Assembly: GCF_014204415.1 (NCBI RefSeq)
Contig: NZ_JACHLE010000001.1
Span: 62,001 to 126,000, forward strand
Length of the DNA: 64,000 nt
Direction: 5' to 3'
Origin: Chryseobacterium defluvii
GTDB taxonomy: Bacteria; Bacteroidota; Bacteroidia; Flavobacteriales; Weeksellaceae
In this document: piece after piece, positions 27,018 through 37,600 of the stretch
How positions within the stretch are numbered: the first letter of the stretch is position 1
Layout of the letters: every line of letters begins with the position of its first letter
Notes under the pieces: generated by a model
Database searches by the model: none
Seen by the model: the letters and a program-made list of their open reading frames with translations, nothing else
Told to the model about the DNA's origin: nothing
Made by a program: the position numbers and the translations under genes

Positions 27018-27399
27018 CAAGTACAAAACTACTAAAAAAAGAAATCCATTTTAAAAGTCAAAACATCAAGACAAGTCAAAGAAAACTAAAAAATACCAGT
27101 GCCCAATATTGGGCAGTCTCTAACAACAATCCAAATGGTTCGAGTCCCGTAAGGTTCTATGAATTAGCTTAATGTGTTGATTTACAATACCAAGCGGTTC
27201 GAGATTAAGTCAGTGGGGGTCGCCGAGATAGAAACCTTTAAGGTCAATTATAAAAGATCAGAAACGGAATCTGAGATACACACAATACTGACAGCGAAAA
27301 AAAATGCTCTACAATAAAGATTTTGTGCCAAGGCAGCCTGAATTCATAGCCCCGAAATATGACCTGCAATATTTTGTACCAAAGATACAAACTCAGACA

Positions 27400-27422
27400 A
27401 AGCCGCTTTTTAGCGGCTTTTT
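27400..27422 (+). terminator. Rho-independent terminator
   Basis: Perfect GCCGC/GCGGC stem (AAGCCGC, loop TTTTTA, GCGGCTT) followed by a T-run. It insulates the eCIS operon from the upstream element. Confidence 0.75.
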
Positions 27423-27580
27423 GTTCATTGATAAGGATGGTTTGATATAGGGTTAGGAAATTACTGCTTCGGGCTGCATCCTTTCGTCAAAATCCATTCC
27501 TGTAAAGCATCCCGAGCCGTTCATTTCTAATATTTAAGCTTAAAAATATCAACCATTTTAATAGTTTCAAAGAAAAATAT

Positions 27581-27642
27581 GGGGTTTTTCCCATCCCAAA
27601 AAGGGGTTTTTTCCTGTGCTTTAAATAATATTTAATAAGCAC
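27581..27642 (+). promoter_or_regulatory. Candidate operator upstream of the eCIS operon
   Basis: GGGGTTTTTCCC (27581-27592) and GGGGTTTTTTCC (27603-27614) are direct repeats 22 bases apart, about two helical turns, each with GG/CC symmetric ends. GTGCTT (27616-27621) and AAGCAC (27637-27642) form an inverted pair just after. The arrangement suits a protein binding cooperatively on one DNA face. Confidence 0.4.
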
Positions 27643-27666
27643 CTTTGATAGCAGAAACTAATTACC

Positions 27667-28338
27667 ATGAAAGTTACAGAGTTCCTTTCGAAGCTTGTTA
27701 TTGCAGTGAATGCTGAGATAACAGGAACGCCTGTTGTTGAACTGGCAAACATCGCTACGCTTAATGATGGGGATGAATTCCTGTCATCCAAATCATCCAT
27801 CATCTTATCCATCGTCAATATAGAAGAAGATAAGATACTCAAAAATCAGACCCTGTACAAAAACTATGTTAAACCAAGTGATACCATAGAAAAATATAAA
27901 AACCCTACTCAAAACTTAATTCTGTCTCTCTTATTTGCCTCTTATAATATAGATCAGTCCAAATATGCAGAAGGAATAGATAAGCTGGAGGTGGTGATCC
28001 GGTACTTTCAAAACAGACGTGTTTTTTACTGGCAGGCCCCCAATTTATTGGAAGATGAGCCGGGTAGCGGTTCTTATGACAAACTTATATTTGAAATGGT
28101 AAGCTTAAAGACAGACCAGCTCAATCAGATGTGGTCTTACCTGGGAGCCAAATATATGCCTTCCGTCCTGTATCAGGTACAGATGATCCCTATCCAGGCA
28201 GAAGAAACCTCTCCGAATGAGATCATTAAAAAAGCTAAGATACAACTTTGGGAAAACAATCCTAACGATCCCACCGGGCATCTTGAATCAGGTACCTTCA
28301 CAAAAGACGCCAATGACCAAATTATAACAACTAATTAA
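27667..28338 (+). CDS. eCIS cap protein, DUF4255/Pvc16-like
   Basis: The 223-residue protein has the DUF4255 pattern: an N-terminal helix, SSIILSIVNIEEDKILKN, then YKNPTQNLILSLLFASY and a strand-rich C-terminal half ending in VLYQVQMIPIQ. In contractile injection systems this family caps the sheath and tube end and stops polymerisation. First gene of the eCIS operon, 12 bases of spacer before the sheath gene. Acts in the cytoplasm during assembly. Confidence 0.85.
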   Translation: MKVTEFLSKLVIAVNAEITGTPVVELANIATLNDGDEFLSSKSSIILSIVNIEEDKILKNQTLYKNYVKPSDTIEKYKNPTQNLILSLLFASYNIDQSKYAEGIDKLEVVIRYFQNRRVFYWQAPNLLEDEPGSGSYDKLIFEMVSLKTDQLNQMWSYLGAKYMPSVLYQVQMIPIQAEETSPNEIIKKAKIQLWENNPNDPTGHLESGTFTKDANDQIITTN

Positions 28339-28349
28339 AATTAATTATC

Positions 28350-30302
28350 ATGAATATTAGTGCAATCAAAACTCCGGGAGTTTACGTCAACGAAATTGAT
28401 GCATTTCCTCCTTCCATCGCCCAAGTAGCCACTGCAATTCCTGCATTTGTAGGATATACACAGAAAGCAGTTTCCCAGAATGTTCCTACCAGAATTTCTT
28501 CATTGCTGGAATATGAACAGATTTTTGGCGGAGCTCCGTCTCCTGAAAGTATTACTGTAGACCTTGACAGTAATCTATTACCTACTGATGACAGTGCTGT
28601 TACGGAAAGTGACTTCAAGCTCTACAACAGCATGCGGTTATTTTATGCCAATGGTGGTGGAGAATGTTATATTGTTTCTATTGGGCTTTACACAGATAAT
28701 CCGGCATTTGATGCTGCAACAAAAACTAAATTTACCGATGGGGTCACCACATTGGAAAAATATGACGAACCTACTCTCATCTTATTTCCGGATGCCGTTA
28801 ATTTATCTGCAGCCGATTTAGGAGCAGTGCAGGTTCATTCATTAATGCAGTGTAATAAGCTTATGGATAGGTTTACCATTATGGATGTAAAACAAACGGC
28901 CAACCTGGATGATGACAGTGCCGACTTCAGAGATGAGGTAGGAAACCAGAACCTTAAATACGGAGCTGCCTATTATCCATATCTGCAGGCTAATTTCCCG
29001 TATCAGTTCAGATTTAATGATATCAACGGAACAGCACCGGGAAAAGTCGATTTCAATTCTATTTATGCAACCGATCTAAAGGTAGCACCATTATTAGCCG
29101 GATTTGATGTAACCTATAAAAAAGTATATCAGAATGTAGCTCCTAATGATGCGGGCAATGGGTACAGTGTGAAATGGGGTGAAAAAAACAAAGACAAAGT
29201 GGTCATAGCCAATGATTTCAGCAATACGGCAAATTATGTAAATAAATTGCAGGGATTCCTTGAAGTTCTTGGGCAAACCACTTCTTTGGCTAATCCTTTC
29301 AAAACATATGTTCAGGGTCTTATTTCCGTATCCCTTAAGCAGTATGCACAAAAACTCGTAGATTTTAAAGCAGTTTATGACGGCTTACAGACTGCTGACG
29401 GAGCAGATGCAGGCACTGACCCGGATGATCTGGCAGATATTGTTCTTACAACAGATCCCAATACTGCTTTTGAAGATCTTGTATGGAGAAATGGTGCTTT
29501 TGCTGCTTCAAATCCAAACCCTTATACCGGAGCATTGATTACCGGAGGCTTTGCAGACAAAGCGAAAATTCAGGCTGCTTTAGATAAGCTGCATGCCCAG
29601 ATCATAGCCGCAATGAATTCTGCGATCAGTGCATTGGAAAACTATGTGTCTACAGAAGAAAATAACCTGACTTCCAATATCCCGATCTACGCTTCTATTA
29701 TTTCAAAACTTTCCCAATCCATGAATACCGTGCCTCCTTCAGGAGCTATTGCCGGAATTTATGCCCAGACCGATGCCACCAGAGGCGTATGGAAAGCCCC
29801 GGCGAATGTAAGCGTGAACGGAATAATCGGATTAATGGATGACATCAATGACAAAGATCAGGAAGATATGAACATCCATGAAACAGGAAAATCCATCAAT
29901 GCCATTCGGAAATTTACAGGCAGAGGAAACCTTGTCTGGGGTGCCAGAACATTGGCAGGAAACAACAACGACTGGAAATATGTGAACGTAAGACGACTGG
30001 CCAATATGATCGAAGAGTCTGTGAAAAAAGCCTGTATGCAGTTTGTATTTGAGCCTAATGTTGCACAGACATGGGTGAACGTAAAAGGAATGATTGAAAA
30101 CTACCTGACCACACTTTGGAATGACGGTGCTCTCGCAGGAGCCAAACCGGAACATGCTTTCTTTGTAGCGGTGGGACTTAACCAGACCATGTCTGCACAG
30201 GATATCCTGGAAGGTAGAATGATCGTGAAAATAGGATATGCCCCTTCAAGGCCTGCAGAATTCATCATACTTGAATTCAAACAAATGCAACAGAAATCTT
30301 AA
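28350..30302 (+). CDS. eCIS contractile tail sheath protein
   Basis: The 650-residue protein starts with ISAIKTPGVYVNEIDAFPPSI, the N-terminal arm of phage-type tail sheaths, and ends with the conserved C-terminal sheath domain (WKYVNVRRLANMIEESVKKA and PAEFIILEFKQ). These terminal arms weave neighbouring sheath subunits together. A long Ala/Thr-rich insert (about 330-470) is probably the surface-exposed domain. PVC-type systems often have several sheath genes; only one is present here. Contraction of this sheath drives the inner tube outward. Confidence 0.93.
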   Translation: MNISAIKTPGVYVNEIDAFPPSIAQVATAIPAFVGYTQKAVSQNVPTRISSLLEYEQIFGGAPSPESITVDLDSNLLPTDDSAVTESDFKLYNSMRLFYANGGGECYIVSIGLYTDNPAFDAATKTKFTDGVTTLEKYDEPTLILFPDAVNLSAADLGAVQVHSLMQCNKLMDRFTIMDVKQTANLDDDSADFRDEVGNQNLKYGAAYYPYLQANFPYQFRFNDINGTAPGKVDFNSIYATDLKVAPLLAGFDVTYKKVYQNVAPNDAGNGYSVKWGEKNKDKVVIANDFSNTANYVNKLQGFLEVLGQTTSLANPFKTYVQGLISVSLKQYAQKLVDFKAVYDGLQTADGADAGTDPDDLADIVLTTDPNTAFEDLVWRNGAFAASNPNPYTGALITGGFADKAKIQAALDKLHAQIIAAMNSAISALENYVSTEENNLTSNIPIYASIISKLSQSMNTVPPSGAIAGIYAQTDATRGVWKAPANVSVNGIIGLMDDINDKDQEDMNIHETGKSINAIRKFTGRGNLVWGARTLAGNNNDWKYVNVRRLANMIEESVKKACMQFVFEPNVAQTWVNVKGMIENYLTTLWNDGALAGAKPEHAFFVAVGLNQTMSAQDILEGRMIVKIGYAPSRPAEFIILEFKQMQQKS

Positions 30303-30332
30303 TTATTTTTTTTAACTCTAAAACTATACATC

Positions 30333-30770
30333 ATGCCTAATACAGATTTTCCGCTACCAAAGTTTCATTTCAGTGTAGAATGGGGCGGTAGTAAAATAGC
30401 CTTTACGGAAGTATCCGGATTAAATAAAGAGATGGATGTCATCGAACATCGTGTAGGGTCAAGCCCCGAATTCTTTAAAAAGAAAATGCCGGGAATGCTC
30501 AAACTCAGCAATATTACCCTGAAAAGAGGAGTATTTGCCGGAGATAATGAATTCTATGACTGGTACAATACCGTAGCGCTCAATACCGTAGAACGAAGGA
30601 ATATCACGATCTCATTACTGGATGAAAATCACGAACCTAAAGTGGTGTGGAAAGTAAAAGACTGCTTTATTGTTTCTTTAAAATGTACAGATTTGAAATC
30701 TGACGCCAACGAAGCAGCCATTGACAGTGTGGAAATTGCCAATCACGGGTTTACAGTAGAACACGTATAA
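30333..30770 (+). CDS. eCIS inner tube protein 1
   Basis: The 145-residue phage tail tube family (gp19-like, Hcp-fold) has the signatures FHFSVEWGGSKIAFTEVSGL, EHRVGSSPEFFKK and ITLKRGVF. It should form stacked hexameric rings inside the sheath. The gene lies 30 bases after the sheath gene and 10 bases before a second tube-like gene. Confidence 0.9.
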   Translation: MPNTDFPLPKFHFSVEWGGSKIAFTEVSGLNKEMDVIEHRVGSSPEFFKKKMPGMLKLSNITLKRGVFAGDNEFYDWYNTVALNTVERRNITISLLDENHEPKVVWKVKDCFIVSLKCTDLKSDANEAAIDSVEIANHGFTVEHV

Positions 30771-30780
30771 ACTGAATGCC

Positions 30781-31239
30781 ATGCCTGATAGCAATCCTAT
30801 ACCCGGTTTTTACTTTTCCGTGATCTTTGAACTATTGCCGCAATTCAGTATTGATACAAAATTTCAGATCGTCAACGGATTAAAAGTTACAATGGAAACG
30901 GAACCTTATACCGAAGGAGGGCAGAATAAATTCAAGCATAATTTACCCCTGCGGTCAGGATATCAGGACCTGGTTCTGAAAAGAGGGTTGACCTCAGATA
31001 TGTCCGGCTTATCCATGTGGTGCAATCAGGCATTGGAAAATTTTGTTTTCTATCCGGCCAATCTGGTCATTTCCTTGCTGAATGAAAAAGGAAATCCCCT
31101 GAAAGTCTGGTATGTATCCCATGCTATTCCGTTGAGCTATGAATTCAGTGATTTCAATGCCGAAGAAAATAAAATCGTCATTGAAACCATCACCTTGAAA
31201 TACAATTTTTTCAAAGAACTTCCGGTACCTAACTTTTAA
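30781..31239 (+). CDS. eCIS inner tube protein 2 (tube initiator)
   Basis: The 152-residue tube-fold protein is related to the preceding gene (GFYFSVIF, YQDLVLKRGL, SMWCNQALENF, VISLLNEKGNPLKVW). It is more divergent and probably forms the first ring that joins the tube to the spike hub, as Pvc5-type proteins do. That role is inferred from gene order and divergence. Confidence 0.85.
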   Translation: MPDSNPIPGFYFSVIFELLPQFSIDTKFQIVNGLKVTMETEPYTEGGQNKFKHNLPLRSGYQDLVLKRGLTSDMSGLSMWCNQALENFVFYPANLVISLLNEKGNPLKVWYVSHAIPLSYEFSDFNAEENKIVIETITLKYNFFKELPVPNF

Positions 31240-31251
31240 ATAATGTACGCA

Positions 31252-31425
31252 ATGGCTATTCAGATCAAAGAATTACATATCAAGGTAAAGATAGAAGAAG
31301 AGCAGGCAAATCCTGCCCGTTCCCACCAGGTGGATCCTGTAAAAATACAGGAATTGAAATCGCAGCTCGTGAAAGAGTGTACCAAAGAAGTATTAGAGAA
31401 ACTTAAAGAAAGAAACGAGAGATGA
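31252..31425 (+). CDS. Small eCIS protein, DUF5908 family
   Basis: A 57-residue protein from the ATG at 31252 (MAIQIKELHIKVKIEEE), chosen because family members begin with this IKELHIKV pattern; an ATG nine bases upstream is possible. The C-terminal half is a charged helix. This family accompanies the hub protein in Bacteroidota eCIS loci. Its stop overlaps the next start (ATGA). Structural role unknown. Confidence 0.75.
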   Translation: MAIQIKELHIKVKIEEEQANPARSHQVDPVKIQELKSQLVKECTKEVLEKLKERNER

Positions 31426-32189
31426 TACAGGCAGCCCTGGGGATCATAGACAAAATGAGGATAGAAGTATATGAGAACAGCAAATATACTACCCCCAAAA
31501 AAACAATTTTTGTTCAGCTGAACCCTGAAAAATATACCCTCAAGCACAACGTAATGTTTTGCGAAGGACAACCGATGGGAGCCTCTTCCAATAATTTAAG
31601 TTTTAACAGGATAGAAGGAGAGGAAGTAACCTTTGATTTTGTTTTTGACAGCTCAGGCGTTGTGCCGCCCGGAAAAATAAAAGACGGAAAAGGCGAATTG
31701 TCTTTACTGGACAAAGCAGGGGATGTTTTGGGAGCATTATCCCCGGCCATCGTTAACCCCTTTGCCGAAGTAAAATCTGTAGAAGAAGATGTGGAAGAGT
31801 TTAAAAAGCTCGTTATGGGGTATAATGGAAGCACCCACCAGACCGCCTATCTTCAACTTCTTTGGGGAGGTTATAAACTGCAGTGCCGGTTAAAAAGCAT
31901 GGATATAGACTATATGCTTTTCAGAAAAGACGGCCGGCCGATCAGGGCAAAGGTGAAATGCGTCTTTAAAGGAACCGCTACCTATGAAGTAATGGCTGCC
32001 AGGCAGAATAAAAGTTCTCCGGACCTTACCCATATAAGAACGTTGGGAATGAACGATAAACTGGCATTGATGGCCGAAAATATCTATGAAAACCCATCGT
32101 ACTATATGGATGTGGCTCAAAACAACCGACTATTAAGCTTTAGAAAAACAGAAACCGGGCAGAACATATCGTTTCCGCCTATTAAATAA
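31422..32189 (+). CDS. eCIS tube-spike adaptor, Pvc7-like
   Basis: This 255-residue protein of the CIS tube family has FVQLNPEKYTLKHNV near 28-42, SFNRIEGEEVTFDFVFDSSG, LLWGGYKLQCRLKSMDIDY and KVKCVFKGTATYE. The C-terminal segment (YYMDVAQNNRLLSFRKTETGQNI) resembles the LysM-like end of gp53/Pvc7 adaptors, which clamps the hub to the baseplate. It is translationally coupled to the DUF5908 gene and followed by the spike gene after 7 bases. Confidence 0.85.
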   Translation: MIQAALGIIDKMRIEVYENSKYTTPKKTIFVQLNPEKYTLKHNVMFCEGQPMGASSNNLSFNRIEGEEVTFDFVFDSSGVVPPGKIKDGKGELSLLDKAGDVLGALSPAIVNPFAEVKSVEEDVEEFKKLVMGYNGSTHQTAYLQLLWGGYKLQCRLKSMDIDYMLFRKDGRPIRAKVKCVFKGTATYEVMAARQNKSSPDLTHIRTLGMNDKLALMAENIYENPSYYMDVAQNNRLLSFRKTETGQNISFPPIK

Positions 32190-32196
32190 CAAAACT

Positions 32197-33870
32197 ATGC
32201 CTGTTCAACCTTACATACCTGCTGAAGATCTTTTAACCCTGGAATTTTTAGTCGACGGGAAGAGTAATGGTCTGGATGCTCTGCTGAAAGAAGGACAGGT
32301 GGCTTTTGAGCTGAATAAGATACCCTTTGCAAAATTTACCTTTACAGCATCTGATCCCAATGTGGATCCTGAAACAACCCTTCCCGCCGACGAACTTAAA
32401 AAGGGGCAGAAAATAGAACTGAAAGTAACCGTTGATAAAAAAAACCAGACCCTTTTTAAAGGATTTATCAAATCTATAGAGAAAAATATAAGCGGTGAGT
32501 GTGTTACGGTAAAAATAGAATGCAAAGACGATGCCTATCAGCTTACCACTCCTTCAGAGACCCCGGATAACAGCAGCGAGACCTTCAAAACAAAACTAGA
32601 TGCATTTCTAAGCAAGGCAAAGGTTGCCAATAAGCTGGATGTAAAAGAAAAAGGCTGGGAAGAAGAAATGATAACCCGTAATCTTCATACGATCCCGTGG
32701 GATTACCTCGTAGGTTTTTTAGACTCCATCGGAATATGGGTAGCTGTACGGAATGGTGAATTTGGCGGGATAGATGTACTGGGCTCAGTTCCTGAAGAAA
32801 AGTATGCCGCAGAGAACGGAATTAATGTATTCAGCTTTTCAGGAAGAGAAGACCAGTCCAAAAAACTGAGCAAAGCTTCCATAGAATACTGGGATGCCTC
32901 CTCACAGGCCATGGAAAAAATCGAAGCAGAACAGGACGCTGAAAAAAATGTCAAAACAGTTACGCTCAATGAAAGCCGCCTTCTGACCTCCACCATGACA
33001 AGAATGGCAAAAACATCCCTTCAGAGAAGCAGCCATGCCGTGATACAGGCTCAGGTATCCACCTTCGGAAACCTGAAAGCTAAAATAGGGGACTTTCTCA
33101 TTTGCAATAAAGTAAACAGGGAAATAGACCATAAAAAATTGCTGATCAGTAAAGAGCTGCACACCTTTGAAAGCGGCTGTTGGAAAACAGAATATACCTT
33201 AGGGATAGAAGTTGAACAGTCATTTGCTGAGAACGCCTCACCGGCAATACCTGCCCAGCAGGCACAGACCGGGCAGACCAACTTTGTAAGCGGATTGCAG
33301 ATCGGGATTGTTACCCAGATAGAAGAAGACCCGGACAACGAATTCAGGATAAAAGTAAGGATACCCACCCTTTCCGAAAGCGGGGAAGGAATCTGGGCAA
33401 GGCTGGCCACTCTTTTTGCAGGAAATGACATGGGAAGCTATTTCATCCCCGATGTAAATGATGAGGTCATTGTCGGCTGTTTGGGAAACAATCCCGATAC
33501 GCCCGTTATCCTCGGAAGCCTGTACAGTTCACAGCGTGTCATGCCTATTCCTTCTATAGAGAAAGAAAACTATGTAAAAGGGCTGGTCACCAAAGAAGGG
33601 ACAAAAATAGAGCTTGATGATGAAAAAAAATCCATTGAGCTGAGCACGAAAAAAGGAAACAAACTCCTCATAAGCGATGATGAAAAAGGCTTTGTCCTCG
33701 AAGATGAAAACGGCAACAAGCTTATGATGAATGCTGACGGAATTACTTTAGACAGCAGCAAAGACATCATTCTGAAAGCAACGAAAGATTTTAACATCAA
33801 AGGGGCAAAAGGCGAAATTTCTGCCAATGCCACCTTGGATATAAAAGGTGCAATCATAAAACTCAACTAA
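32197..33870 (+). CDS. eCIS spike protein, VgrG/Pvc8-like
   Basis: The 557-residue protein has gp27-like beta-barrel domains in the N-terminal 350 residues, a gp5-like OB domain (IGIVTQIEEDPDNEFRIKV into GIWARLATLFAGNDMGSYF) around 365-450, and a C-terminal strand-repeat needle (KGNKLLISDDEKGFVLEDE, GNKLMMNADGITLDSS). The trimer forms the central spike that leads penetration. There is no fused lysozyme domain; a separate hydrolase is encoded at 46190. Confidence 0.92.
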   Translation: MPVQPYIPAEDLLTLEFLVDGKSNGLDALLKEGQVAFELNKIPFAKFTFTASDPNVDPETTLPADELKKGQKIELKVTVDKKNQTLFKGFIKSIEKNISGECVTVKIECKDDAYQLTTPSETPDNSSETFKTKLDAFLSKAKVANKLDVKEKGWEEEMITRNLHTIPWDYLVGFLDSIGIWVAVRNGEFGGIDVLGSVPEEKYAAENGINVFSFSGREDQSKKLSKASIEYWDASSQAMEKIEAEQDAEKNVKTVTLNESRLLTSTMTRMAKTSLQRSSHAVIQAQVSTFGNLKAKIGDFLICNKVNREIDHKKLLISKELHTFESGCWKTEYTLGIEVEQSFAENASPAIPAQQAQTGQTNFVSGLQIGIVTQIEEDPDNEFRIKVRIPTLSESGEGIWARLATLFAGNDMGSYFIPDVNDEVIVGCLGNNPDTPVILGSLYSSQRVMPIPSIEKENYVKGLVTKEGTKIELDDEKKSIELSTKKGNKLLISDDEKGFVLEDENGNKLMMNADGITLDSSKDIILKATKDFNIKGAKGEISANATLDIKGAIIKLN

Positions 33871-33871
33871 T

Positions 33872-34162
33872 ATGCCCGCAGCAGCAAGAACAAGTGATAT
33901 GCATGTGTGTCCCATGACCACAGGAACAGTACCTCATGTAGGAGGTCCGATATTACCCGGAGGAAACTCTACCGTACTGATAGGCGGAATGCCTGCGTCA
34001 GTAGTAGGTGACAGTTGCGTGTGTACAGGCCCTCCCGATACCATCGTAAAAGGCTCATCCACTGTACTGATAGGAGGGATGCCTGCCGCAAGGATGGGAG
34101 ACTCTACCGCCCACGGAGGCAGTATTGTAGCAGGATGTCCGACAGTAATTATCGGAGGATAA
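33872..34162 (+). CDS. PAAR-repeat spike tip protein
   Basis: The 96-residue protein contains three GG-rich PAAR repeats (GGNSTVLIGGMPA, GSSTVLIGGMPAARMGD, GCPTVIIGG) and conserved His11, Cys13 and His22-type metal ligands. PAAR cones sharpen the VgrG needle and hold a metal ion. One base separates it from the spike gene. Confidence 0.92.
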   Translation: MPAAARTSDMHVCPMTTGTVPHVGGPILPGGNSTVLIGGMPASVVGDSCVCTGPPDTIVKGSSTVLIGGMPAARMGDSTAHGGSIVAGCPTVIIGG

Positions 34163-34224
34163 GAAAGAGTTTGTTTAAACATATCAAAAAAATAAAAGTT
34201 TAAACAGGTTTAAAATAAAATACC

Positions 34225-34641
34225 ATGAAAACAGATGATTTTTTAGGAACAGGATGGGGGTTTCCCCCGACGTTTGACCCTATTGCAAGAACGGTTGAAA
34301 CGGTTTCGGATGAACAGGATATATACCAAAGCCTGCAGATACTCTTAAGCACTCAATTAACAGAAAGAGTGATGCGTTCAGATTTTGGCTGTGACCTTAC
34401 TCCGCTTTTGTTTGAAAATATTACCGTTACCCTGCTTACAAAAATCAAAGGGATCATAGAACATTCTATTTTAATGTATGAACCCAGGATAGACCTGAAT
34501 GATATTTATTTTGCTTCGGAAAATAATGAAACACAGGGAGTGATCAGGATTCAGATTGAATATACCATTCGCGCGACCAATTCAAGGCACAACTATGTAT
34601 TTCCTTATTACCTGGAAGAGGGAACCTATATAAAAACTTAG
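34225..34641 (+). CDS. eCIS baseplate wedge protein, gp25-like
   Basis: The 138-residue GPW/gp25 protein has the diagnostic start FLGTGWGFPPTFD, the central QILLSTQLTERVMRSDFGCDL and the C-terminal strand pair IRIQIEYTIRATN. It nucleates sheath assembly on the baseplate (Pvc9 equivalent). Confidence 0.92.
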   Translation: MKTDDFLGTGWGFPPTFDPIARTVETVSDEQDIYQSLQILLSTQLTERVMRSDFGCDLTPLLFENITVTLLTKIKGIIEHSILMYEPRIDLNDIYFASENNETQGVIRIQIEYTIRATNSRHNYVFPYYLEEGTYIKT

Positions 34642-34645
34642 CATC

Positions 34646-37600
34646 ATGGAAAATTGTTCTTCAAAAATATCAATTCACCAAGGCATGGGAACCACCCAAA
34701 GCAACAGGTTTTTGCCTGCCCTCGAAACCGATTACTTTTTATTGGAAGAGAGGAAGGAGGTAGACCATATTGTGCTGGCTCAGAAAATGTCCGATTATCT
34801 TAGGTATTTTAATGAATTTAATTTAGAACAAGGTAACTGGTCCTTATTTTTTGCATGGGAATCTACTGCAGTTTTAGCAAAAATTTTTACATGGAATATT
34901 CAGGAATATGGGAAGAGATATGAAAATGGCAGAAAACTGATTCCGCTGATCAGTGACAATGAAGGACAAAAAGAAATACTAAAGAAAATTTTTGAAGGTC
35001 TTCAAAAGGATTTTACCAGGCTGGCCGAAAAAGTAACCACCTTAGATAATGCAATAAACGTAAAAGAATTTTTAACAGGTTCCCGGATCACCATTGAAAA
35101 CCAGTTTAATGCCCTACTGTTAAAAATAAATAATGAAAATTCCATCATTACCTTAATAAGCAGCTATCAATTCAATAAAAGTGTTCAGCAGCTTTTCGGG
35201 TTGCTTTTGCATTGGAAAAATACTACCGAAGAACCTCTAAGACAGCAATTGGAAAATTATCCTGCCCATTCACCCCATTATGCCCTGTTTCTGGCTTTTC
35301 TAAAGCTGCTGGGCATTGCAAAAAACCACCTGAATGAGTTTACCAAAAGACATCTGGACTTCTATTATAAAGAAATTTTACAGCTGCTTCCCGAAAAAGC
35401 AAATCCTGACTATGTCCATTTGCTCATAGAACCGTTTGCTCAGGCAGGCACTTTCTTACTTCCGGAAAAAACCATTTTTCCTGCCGGGAAAAACTCGTTG
35501 GGAAAAAATAAATTTTATGCTTCCACCTCAGATCAGGTGGTCAATTCCATAAAGATCAAATCTTTTCTGAGCCATCATACAGATAATGATGTTTGGAGAA
35601 AAACAGATCTGTTTCCTCTTAACGGAACCAATACACCCTTTTCTGCCTTTCCTGTTTCCGCTGAAAATACAAGAACAGGATTGCTTTTGGCCAGCCCGTT
35701 ATTCTATCTTAGAGGCGGAACAAGAACCATCACACTTAAACTGGATACCCAAAACCTGAGCCCGGATGTGTTTGAATTCTGGATCACAGGAGAAAAAAAA
35801 TGGATCGAGATCGGTCTGAAAGAACTGACTCAAGATAAAAGCATTCAGCTTACCATTCCTGCCACTGAAAAAGCTATAGTTCCGTTTGATCAAAAAATCC
35901 ATGACGGAGATATCATCAATACATCGCATCCGATCCTTAAAATAATTCCTAAAAACAATACATCAGCTGTAAAATGCAGCAGCCTGTCGGTAAAAATAAA
36001 TGTGACAGGACTGAAAAATTTCATGGTTTCTACAGATACGGGAGTAGTGGATATCAATAAGCCGTTTAAACCTTTCGGGGACTTTCCTAAAAACGGTAAT
36101 GGTTTTACCATAGGCTGTAATGAGTTTTTCGTTAAAAAAGGAGCGGTTGCCCAATTTTCGATCGATACCAATGTTTCTACATTTCACAGCAATGTCAACC
36201 AACAGATTTCAGCTTTAAATGATAACTTATCTGTTGCCAAAACCACCGCAAAAGCACAGTTGCTTGAGATGGAAGAAATGACAGCATCAATTAATCATAT
36301 TGTATCCCAGGAACTTACCATATTATCGGGAACTTTTATAAGTGCTGTGGACGCTTCCACATTATTTGAAATGAAAGACGGGCATTTTACTAAGGCTGCA
36401 GATAATTTCAGCTCTACTTATACCAATAGCTATCCCGTAAAAGAATATCTGGAAGATGTAATACCTGATAAAAAAAGCATTTCAGGCTATATAAGAATTC
36501 AGCTGGATGATCCTGCCTATGAAAAAGAAAAGTTCCTGCAGGATTATATTGCAGCTGCTAAAACAGCAAGTCCGGTTTTACCTACCGTCCCTGTTATCCA
36601 GTCGATTATGATGAATTATTCAGTGGCTCATACCTATACGTTCAAAGACTCGGATAATGCCCTTAACCCTATAGAATATTATCACTTATTACCTTTTGGG
36701 CATCAAAAATTTACTCCGAAGTCCTCTCTATCACTCATTCCATCTTTGCCACAGCAGGGCGAAATTTATATAGGACTTGAAAATGCACAGGCAGGAAACG
36801 GATTAAGCATTCTTTTTCAGATGGCAGAAGGAACGGCCAATCCCAGAAAAGAACCGGCGAAAATCTCATGGAAATATCTAAGCAATAACGAATGGAAAAC
36901 CATAGATTCCCATGATATTGGAGATGAAACCTTGGGGCTATTGCAATCCGGGATCGTAAAGCTTACCCTGCCCGAATTTGACAATTCACAAACAACAGTA
37001 CTGCCGGCATCACTTTTCTGGATAAAGATTTCCGTAGAAGGATTAGACAGGATCTGTCATTTCGTAGGCATTCATGAGCAGGCTTTAAAAGCGGTTTTAT
37101 TTGATTTTGAAAATAACGGAAGCTATTTTCTTGAAATGACCCCGCAGGGAACCGTTTCCAAGCTGTACCAGCCTCATCCGTCCGTTAAAAAGGTAAAGCA
37201 GCCTTATTCCTCTTTCGGGGGTAAAAAACAGGAAGATGATAGTTTACTGTACCAAAGAAGCAGCGAAAGGCTGCGTCACAAGCAGAGAGCCATCACTTCA
37301 TGGGATCACGAAAGGATTATCTTACAGGAGTTCCCGGAAGTGTACCGGATCAAATGCTTAAACCACTACAGATATGATACAGGAAACGTTTCCAATGTGT
37401 CTGCCGGATATGTAACCCTTATCCCCATTGCAAGATCCCTCAGCTCATCAGCAGTCTGGGAATGGAAGCCTCTACTGAGCCTGAGTACATTGCAGCGTAT
37501 CAGAAACAGAGTAACGGAGCTGTGTTCACCCCATGTACGCTTATGCGTGAAACCGCCGGTTTTAGAAAAAATACAGATCAGATGTAAAGTAAAATACAGG

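Larger units (their letters stand above)
25450..27227. mobile_element. Insertion element, copy 1 (edges approximate)
   Basis: The stretch from the repeat unit through the transposase to the tRNA-like motif at 27196-27227 is conserved in order with 56368-58140, which defines the element by comparison. Just beyond the transposase start is a palindrome TGCCCAATATTGGGCA; the same place in the other copy has a different palindrome TGACGAATTTTCGTCA. Terminal inverted repeats and target duplications could not be identified. Confidence 0.6.
27228..27666. other. Gap before the injection system, with terminator and control-site candidates
   Basis: There is no supported gene. A strong terminator lies at 27400-27422. 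Two direct copies of GGGGTTTTTCC follow at 27581 and 27603, and an inverted pair GTGCTT/AAGCAC at 27616-27642. These precede the first eCIS gene by 25-85 bases. Confidence 0.5.
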
